From: Nitrososphaerales archaeon TH703
GTDB taxonomy: Archaea; Thermoproteota; Nitrososphaeria; Nitrososphaerales; Nitrososphaeraceae
Assembly: GCA_014523525.1 (NCBI GenBank)
Contig: JAATVL010000061.1
Location: forward strand, 1-10,204
Length of the DNA stretch: 10,204 nt
Reading direction: 5' to 3'
The translations under genes and the position numbers were made by a program. Below, piece by piece: positions 5,665 through 10,204 of the stretch; within the stretch, counting starts at the first letter, position 1; every line of letters starts with the position of its first letter. The notes below the pieces were generated by a model. The model ran no database searches. It was not told the origin of the DNA and saw nothing but the letters and a program-made list of their open reading frames with translations.

Positions 5665-7029
5665 TTATGATGAAATATTGAAAAGTGATGTAATGTGCTT
5701 TGCTGCTACATATTTATTTATATTATTATTTATGGTAACCATTGGTCGTTCCTTATCTGTAACAAAACCTATAATCTGTGGATTGAAATTATGTTTTCTT
5801 AGATCTTCCAAAATTAGTGGTGCCAAATCTTCGTTTGAAATTATCAAATGACATCCATTCATAGACGCTGTTGAATTAGATACAAGAAATTCATCTGTAG
5901 CAAATCTAGCCAATTCCTCATATTTTATTGGAACTTCATTTACTACCATGTGAGCATTTGAAATTGTAGCCAAATTGATTAAAGCCAGAATCCCATCCGA
6001 GCCAACAGGAAATACGCTAACAATGTTCGCGTTAGTATCAATTTCCTTTCCAAAGTCAGTACAATACTTTGAAATTATCTTGCCCAAGGAAAACCTTGGT
6101 TGGGTTAATGATTTTATTATTTCATTCTTGATGTTAATGTCGATTGATTCATGCTTACCTATGATAGAATTCATTTCACCGATCTGATTTATTGTATAAA
6201 TGCTCAATGGCGTTAATGTACCAAATTTATCAGTCAATATTAATACCATGCCAGGTTGAATTAGATCATATCTAACTGGTAATTCCTTGGTGGAATGAGC
6301 ATATGCTGTTGCTCCAAAGAAGAGTTTCCCTAATTTAAGGGAACTATAATCGTCAAGTAATAAGTTATATTTTGCTGCAAACATATCATTATTTGATCTA
6401 ATCCTGTCCATTAGATTCTCGTCTGGTGCGTCATATATCGGTATTATTCTAAAACCCGAGGTACATCCAAGCAGCAAGAGATTTTCTAAGGCTGATGTTA
6501 AGGCAATTGAAGTGTTAACCATCGAATCTGGCTCTTCGTCAGGATCAATTAGTTTTCCAGACGAAATATTGACAGCAGTATATCCCAACTTATTTCCTCT
6601 ATGTGTGTCAATGTAGTCAACTAGTGCAAATTGTGATTCATACTGTGATGTCGTAGAAAGTACTATTCTTCTTAACTGGTGTTTAGGAGGTTTTTTACCA
6701 AAAAAATTATTTAGAAGATGGGACAGACTTTGTTGATCTTCTGCGACTTCATTGTGAATTCTCATTAATGAAATAATTTTCTTGTTTTTCATATCTTCTG
6801 AAATTGATTCGTTCACATTGTATGTTCTGCGTGTGATATCGGGGTTTTTTCCGCTGTAGTGGAATGAATCAAACCACGACAAGTTGGCCCATGAATTATG
6901 TTTAATTTTTTCGAAAGATTTCCCTAATAAAAAATAATCAACTTCATTAGAGCAATTTGATATCCATCCAATTGGATCAAAGCCCAGCTTCTGATATTTA
7001 AATATATTTTGCCAAAAATCATGAGCCAA
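5665..7029 (-). CDS. SelD/PurM (AIR synthase)-superfamily protein, function unknown
   Basis: A 454-residue protein. The first 130 or so residues match nothing I know. From about 135 it resembles selenophosphate synthetase: SIALTSALENLLLLGC (174-189) aligns with the ANALSDVYAMG helix, FFGATAYAHS (237-246) with the GGHS segment, and LIQPGMVLILTDKFGT (256-271) with the PGD.LILTKPLGT strand. The C-terminal PurM domain follows: SDGILALINLATISNA (344-359) replaces TGFGLLGHL, and NSTASMNGCHLIIS (385-398) replaces PQTSGGLLI. The glycines of those loops are largely changed and I find no Cys/Sec-Gly-Cys-Gly-Lys active site, so true selenophosphate synthesis is doubtful. The start is TTG at 7029; TAG lies two codons upstream in frame. 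It faces the APS reductase gene across 156 bases, a hint of a sulfur or selenium role but no proof. Confidence 0.72.
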   Translation of the reverse strand: MAHDFWQNIFKYQKLGFDPIGWISNCSNEVDYFLLGKSFEKIKHNSWANLSWFDSFHYSGKNPDITRRTYNVNESISEDMKNKKIISLMRIHNEVAEDQQSLSHLLNNFFGKKPPKHQLRRIVLSTTSQYESQFALVDYIDTHRGNKLGYTAVNISSGKLIDPDEEPDSMVNTSIALTSALENLLLLGCTSGFRIIPIYDAPDENLMDRIRSNNDMFAAKYNLLLDDYSSLKLGKLFFGATAYAHSTKELPVRYDLIQPGMVLILTDKFGTLTPLSIYTINQIGEMNSIIGKHESIDINIKNEIIKSLTQPRFSLGKIISKYCTDFGKEIDTNANIVSVFPVGSDGILALINLATISNAHMVVNEVPIKYEELARFATDEFLVSNSTASMNGCHLIISNEDLAPLILEDLRKHNFNPQIIGFVTDKERPMVTINNNINKYVAAKHITSLFNISS

Positions 7030-7032
7030 AAA

Positions 7033-7056
7033 CTAAAACCCCCACTTATCACTCAT
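7033..7056 (-). other. Seven-codon in-frame leader ORF before the SelD-like gene
   Basis: Minus-strand ATG at 7056 reads MSDKWGF and then TAG at 7035-7033. It is in the same frame as the SelD-like protein, with TTT between TAG and the TTG start. It may be a leader ORF, a lost N-terminus cut by a nonsense change, or chance. Confidence 0.3.
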
Positions 7057-7085
7057 ATCCAACACTAATAATGACTCTTCCTAAT

Positions 7086-7110
7086 CGATAAAACTATTCA
7101 AGTATATTTA
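7086..7110 (-). promoter_or_regulatory. TATA-like region of the SelD-like gene
   Basis: Minus-strand TAAATATACT (7110-7101) and TTTTATCG (7093-7086) are two candidate boxes. They predict transcription start near 7078 or 7064, so the message would include the leader ATG at 7056 and have 35-49 bases before the TTG at 7029. Confidence 0.35.
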
Positions 7111-7150
7111 AGTTAGTTAGCTTTATTAACTTTAAGCGATAAAAAGAATA

Positions 7151-7162
7151 ATAATTATAAGT
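7151..7162 (+). promoter_or_regulatory. TATA-like box of the cysH-sat operon
   Basis: ATAATTATAAGT is centred about 27-29 bases before the ATG at 7186. No Shine-Dalgarno precedes that ATG, so the operon message is probably leaderless. I see no clear inverted repeat that could serve as an operator. Confidence 0.45.
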
Positions 7163-7185
7163 CTATTTTTCTCAATTTAAAAATA

Positions 7186-7941
7186 ATGCAGATAAACAAT
7201 GATAACGAGAAAGCACAAGACGCGTTGATGAACAAAATAAGAGATATTGCCGAAGAAGTAGAGTCAAAAGCCGCCCCTGAGATACTAAAATGGGGATTCA
7301 AGAAATATGGTGATAAAATGGTACTTGCCTCGAGCTTTGGTGCCGAAGATGTTGTATTAATTGATATGATGGTGAAAATTAATAGGAATCTTACTAGAGT
7401 ATTTACCTTGGATACTGGTAGACTAAATCAGGAAACTTATGACCTTATCGATAAGATAAGGAAGAAATACGGCATTAAAATTGACGTATATTTCCCAAAT
7501 GCAAATGAAGTTGAAGAGATGGTCACAAACAAAGGAATGAATCTAATGTATGAAAGCGTGGAAAACAGGAAATTATGCTGCAATATTAGGAAGGTTGAAC
7601 CGTTGAAAAGAGCCCTAAAACAATTCGATTGTTGGATTACTGGACTTCGCCGTGAACAATCTGTAACTAGAAACAAGACAAAGAAGATAGAGGTTGACAC
7701 CTTGAACAACAATATTATTAAATTAAATCCGTTGGCCGAGTGGACGAATGATGAAGTTTGGGAGTATATTCACGAGAATAAAATTCCATATAATGAATTA
7801 CATGATAGAGGATATCTCAGCATTGGTTGTGAACCTTGTACAAGAGCTGTCAAAAAAGGCGAAGATCCCCGGGCCGGAAGATGGTGGTGGGAAATTGATT
7901 CTCATAAAGAATGTGGCCTGCATTGGAAAGAAGGTAAATGA
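7186..7941 (+). CDS. cysH: Assimilatory adenylyl-sulfate (APS) reductase, CysH family
   Basis: A 251-residue cytoplasmic enzyme of usual CysH length. The PP-loop ATP-pyrophosphatase-like motif SSFGAED is at 49-55, LDTGRL at 75-80 and GLRREQS at 153-159. Cysteines C131-C132 and C215-x2-C218 form the CC...CxxC pattern that binds a [4Fe-4S] cluster. In this family that pattern goes with reduction of APS rather than PAPS, using thioredoxin or a similar donor and releasing sulfite and AMP. The catalytic cysteine is C243 in the C-terminal KECGLH motif. Its stop is six bases before the TTG of the ATP sulfurylase gene, so the two are surely co-transcribed. Specificity for APS is inferred from the cysteines; no APS kinase is visible in the window, which agrees. 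Confidence 0.94.
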   Translation: MQINNDNEKAQDALMNKIRDIAEEVESKAAPEILKWGFKKYGDKMVLASSFGAEDVVLIDMMVKINRNLTRVFTLDTGRLNQETYDLIDKIRKKYGIKIDVYFPNANEVEEMVTNKGMNLMYESVENRKLCCNIRKVEPLKRALKQFDCWITGLRREQSVTRNKTKKIEVDTLNNNIIKLNPLAEWTNDEVWEYIHENKIPYNELHDRGYLSIGCEPCTRAVKKGEDPRAGRWWWEIDSHKECGLHWKEGK

Positions 7942-7947
7942 TTATTT

Positions 7948-9084
7948 TTGGCACCTAGTCTAATTTTACCACATGGTGGTAAATTAATTAATAAATACAT
8001 TGAAAAAAATTATGATGATTTGAAGACTTTTGAAGTATCTTCTGACATTAGAAATGATGCTGAAAATATAGCTACAGGTGTCTTCAGCCCGCTTGAAGGC
8101 TTTATGATTCAAGAGGATTTTCTGAATGTCCTAAAAGAAGGACGATTGAGTAACAGTATTCCATGGACCATCCCTATCGTTCTTGATACCGAAAAGGAAA
8201 TTGCAAAGCAGATGAAGGAATTAAGAGTTGTTGTTCTTTGTTCAGGTGGCGAAAAATTTGGTATAATGAATGTAGAGGAAATTTATGGATATGAAAAAGA
8301 GAATGTCGCTAATGCAGTGTACGGTACTACTGACGTTAATCATCCTGGGGTAAATCGGTTATTTAAGATGAAAGAATTCCTAGTCGGCGGAGGAGTGGAA
8401 ATTTTTCATTTGAAAAAAAATGAAATCCAAAAGTTTAGAATGCATCCATCTGAAACACGGTCAGAGATTGTCGGGCGCGGGTGGAAGACAGTCGTAGGGT
8501 TTCAAACTAGAAATGTCCCTCATGTTGCTCATGAAATGCTTCAAAAAGCTGCTCTGAACCTCTACGACGGATTGTTTGTCAACCCGCTAATAGGCAAAAA
8601 AAAGATAGGGGATTTCACTGACAGTCTAATAATTAATGCCTATGAGTCGTTAATCATGAATTATTTTCCGAAAAACAGGGTATTGTTTTCTACTACCCAT
8701 ACAACAATGAGGTATGCGGGTCCCCGTGAAGCGATACATCACGCAATTATGCGGAAAAACTTTGGATGTACACATTTCATCGTAGGCAGGGATCATGCTG
8801 GCGTAGGAAATTATTATCCCCCATTTGCTGCCCAGGAAATATTTAATGAATATCCCGATTTGGATATTATACCAGTTATCTTTCCATCTTTTTATTTTTG
8901 TAAGAAATGTATTTCCTATGCTAACGATAAAACATGTCCCCATGGAGTAGAATCTAAAGAAGAACTAAGTGGAACTATGATTCGACAAATGGTAAATTCG
9001 GGTAAAATTCCAGAAAAACATTTAATGCGCCCAGAAATATCAGAGTTAATTCTTAAATCAGAAAAACCATTTGTAGTTGAATAA
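7948..9084 (+). CDS. sat: ATP sulfurylase (sulfate adenylyltransferase)
   Basis: A 378-residue enzyme that makes APS and pyrophosphate from sulfate and ATP in the cytoplasm. Active-site motifs are intact: QTRN (186-189) followed by HVAH (192-195), and GRDHAG (280-285). C318-x2-C321-x8-C330-x-H332 matches the zinc site of archaeal and bacterial homomeric Sat. The N-terminus LILPHGGKLIN is typical. There is no C-terminal APS kinase domain. The start is TTG at 7948: the reductase stop TGA lies in the same frame two codons earlier and no ATG fits. AAGGT at 7931-7935, inside the end of the reductase gene, is a weak and rather distant ribosome site. It supplies the substrate for the reductase upstream. 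Confidence 0.96.
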   Translation: MAPSLILPHGGKLINKYIEKNYDDLKTFEVSSDIRNDAENIATGVFSPLEGFMIQEDFLNVLKEGRLSNSIPWTIPIVLDTEKEIAKQMKELRVVVLCSGGEKFGIMNVEEIYGYEKENVANAVYGTTDVNHPGVNRLFKMKEFLVGGGVEIFHLKKNEIQKFRMHPSETRSEIVGRGWKTVVGFQTRNVPHVAHEMLQKAALNLYDGLFVNPLIGKKKIGDFTDSLIINAYESLIMNYFPKNRVLFSTTHTTMRYAGPREAIHHAIMRKNFGCTHFIVGRDHAGVGNYYPPFAAQEIFNEYPDLDIIPVIFPSFYFCKKCISYANDKTCPHGVESKEELSGTMIRQMVNSGKIPEKHLMRPEISELILKSEKPFVVE

Positions 9085-9087
9085 ATC

Positions 9088-9783
9088 TTGATAGGACCAG
9101 TAAAACTTGGACTAACTGTGGTAGTATTTTTAATAATTTATTCAATGATGTCAATTAATGGACAGAGCAGTGTTCATGACGTTATAAAAACAAGGAATTC
9201 TGAACGATTTGTTGTAGATTATGATGCATCTAATAATTACAGAAGATATCCATTAATTTACAATTTCTCAAAACCCATACCCACCAACTGGCAATTGACT
9301 ATTCAAAACAATTTATCCTACTTAGATTCAGAAAACGCCAAAACTGTAGTAAAGATTCAAGAACCTCCACCTAGTGAGAAGTTCATAGAATTAGCAATGT
9401 TTAGCGAAAAAACTGGAAAATTTTGGGCCGCCGTTAATACAAAAGAATCTGGATATATTAGAGTATATGAACAAGATAGGGACGGATGGTCAAGGGACCA
9501 ACCAATTTTTGTAGCTCATGCAAACAATCAGGGTTTAACCATAACTAATGGTAAGAGAATCATAGTTGACAAACTGTCAGTAAATGATTTTATTGTTGGA
9601 TCAGTTTCAATATATGGTAAAGATCAAGTAAATGATGTAAACAATACAAATGGAGGTACAATGTCATTCGATATTCTTTTTGGTAATCCTGCTGAATCTC
9701 CATTATACTATGTGCCCTTAATAACGATTGTCGCTATTGGAGCAATCGTATTGGTTCTAATTATTAGAAAAAAACGAGATTAG
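9088..9783 (+). CDS. Membrane-anchored exported protein of unknown function
   Basis: A 231-residue protein I do not recognise. The N-terminus has a hydrophobic segment at about 8-22 (LGLTVVVFLIIYSMM) followed by SINGQSS, which reads as a signal peptide or anchor. A second helix at about 207-226 is followed by RKKRD, a basic cytoplasmic stop-transfer. The 180 or so residues between, with many beta-type stretches (for example KFWAAVNTKESGYIRVYEQD), should lie outside the cell. The topology is type I. The start is TTG at 9088, three bases past the sat stop; a GTG near 9118 is the alternative but would shorten the signal. The tight spacing puts it in the cysH-sat operon, though nothing in the sequence shows a sulfate role. 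It has no cysteine. Confidence 0.75.
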   Translation: MIGPVKLGLTVVVFLIIYSMMSINGQSSVHDVIKTRNSERFVVDYDASNNYRRYPLIYNFSKPIPTNWQLTIQNNLSYLDSENAKTVVKIQEPPPSEKFIELAMFSEKTGKFWAAVNTKESGYIRVYEQDRDGWSRDQPIFVAHANNQGLTITNGKRIIVDKLSVNDFIVGSVSIYGKDQVNDVNNTNGGTMSFDILFGNPAESPLYYVPLITIVAIGAIVLVLIIRKKRD

Positions 9784-10204
9784 GTATTTTTTTTGTAATA
9801 TTTGCATAATTTTGTCAAGTGACAAACATTGCACTTCGGATTCTTCGGTAAACATATATTTTGACCAAATGTAACAAAAGTTTCATTTACTCTGGTCCAA
9901 TACTTTCTCTCTATTGATTTTCTTAAGACAATTTCAGTTTCCTCAGGCATTTTGGTATTTACAATTCCAATTCTATTGGAAATTCTATGAACGTGAACAT
10001 CTACTGGTATGGCAGGCTTTTTGAATCCGTACACAAGAACACAGTTTGCAGTCTTTCTTCCGACTCCTGGTAATGTCAGGAGGTCACCTAATTTGGCTGG
10101 AACCTTGCCATTGTATTTTTCAACTATTATTTGTGATACTTCTTTTATTCTGGCAGCCTTTACGTTATAGAAGCCTATTTTCTGAATAGCTTTCTTTAAA
10201 TCAT
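9780..10204 (-). CDS. nth: Endonuclease III, C-terminal part (5' end off window)
   Basis: The frame is open from the right edge to the TAA at 9780 and gives 140 residues of a protein usually about 210 long. The helix-hairpin-helix LPGVGRKTAN holds the catalytic lysine, and VDVHVHR holds the catalytic aspartate seen in bifunctional DNA glycosylase/AP lyases. The C-terminal iron-sulfur loop has the exact C-x6-C-x2-C-x5-C spacing (CLPKNPKCNVCHLTKLC). It should remove oxidised pyrimidines and nick abasic sites in base excision repair. A GTG at 10034 sits in the middle of the domain and is not the true start, since DLKKAIQKIGFYNVKAARIK upstream also matches the family. Its stop overlaps that of the convergent membrane protein gene by four bases. 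Confidence 0.95.
   Translation of the reverse strand, partial: DLKKAIQKIGFYNVKAARIKEVSQIIVEKYNGKVPAKLGDLLTLPGVGRKTANCVLVYGFKKPAIPVDVHVHRISNRIGIVNTKMPEETEIVLRKSIERKYWTRVNETFVTFGQNICLPKNPKCNVCHLTKLCKYYKKNT
9787..9794 (+). terminator. T8 terminator of the cysH-sat operon
   Basis: GGTATTTTTTTTG begins directly after the stop of the membrane protein gene. A run of eight T without a hairpin is the form expected for an archaeal terminator. It lies within the last codons of nth on the other strand, where it encodes the AAA/AAT lysine-asparagine end. Confidence 0.55.

Noticed and set aside
7748..7963. A 71-codon + strand frame overlapping the cysH/sat junction
   Set aside because: It is a frame-shifted shadow of the end of APS reductase; the real frame contains CxxC and KECGLH.
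8650..8943. A 97-codon minus-strand frame
   Set aside because: It is antisense to the conserved core of ATP sulfurylase, including GRDHAG and the zinc cysteines.
9780..10034. Short endonuclease III gene starting at GTG 10034
   Set aside because: The frame stays open to the right edge and contains the helix-hairpin-helix with the catalytic lysine upstream of that GTG, so the gene is simply cut by the window.

Overview
The window looks like chromosomal DNA of a mesophilic archaeon, most likely an ammonia-oxidising thaumarchaeon of the Nitrososphaerales (Nitrosocosmicus is a plausible guess). The signs are AT-rich DNA, A/T-rich TATA-like boxes about 25 bases ahead of several start codons with no leader, TTG starts inside an operon, a half-size CtaA, and the combination of mannosyl-3-phosphoglycerate synthase with an assimilatory sulfate gene pair. 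The genus is inference; the protein family calls rest on motifs read from the sequence.

Layout. 1-982 (-) is the first 327 codons of mannosyl-3-phosphoglycerate synthase, running off the left edge. A gap of about 330 bases follows. 1311-1625 (-) is a small soluble Rieske ferredoxin, divergent from a CorA-type metal channel at 1736-2701 (+). 2756-3517 (-) is a class I SAM methyltransferase, convergent with CorA and divergent from a 64-residue cysteine-rich protein at 3624-3818 (+). Next come a four-helix half-size CtaA/COX15 protein (3917-4366, +) and a HAD-fold protein whose catalytic residues are mostly lost (4440-5147, +). A HIT hydrolase (5164-5595, -) and a SelD/PurM-like protein (5665-7029, -) follow. 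The latter is divergent from a sulfate assimilation operon on the + strand: APS reductase (7186-7941), ATP sulfurylase (7948-9084) and an unknown membrane-anchored protein (9088-9783). The window ends in the C-terminal 140 codons of endonuclease III (9780-10204, -), whose stop codon overlaps that of the membrane protein.

How the genes fit together. ATP sulfurylase makes APS from sulfate and ATP, and the adjacent reductase, which has the cysteine pattern of iron-sulfur APS reductases, reduces it to sulfite. These two form the only clear pathway unit. The other genes are mostly single units with their own promoters: osmolyte synthesis (mpgS), electron transfer or heme A biogenesis (Rieske, CtaA), metal uptake (CorA), nucleotide hydrolysis (HIT) and base excision repair (nth). 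I see no mobile element, CRISPR array, tRNA or rRNA. The points most worth a second look are an in-frame UAG just upstream of the SelD-like gene, the degenerate HAD protein, the methyltransferase/cysteine-rich divergent pair, and the unknown membrane protein in the sulfate operon.
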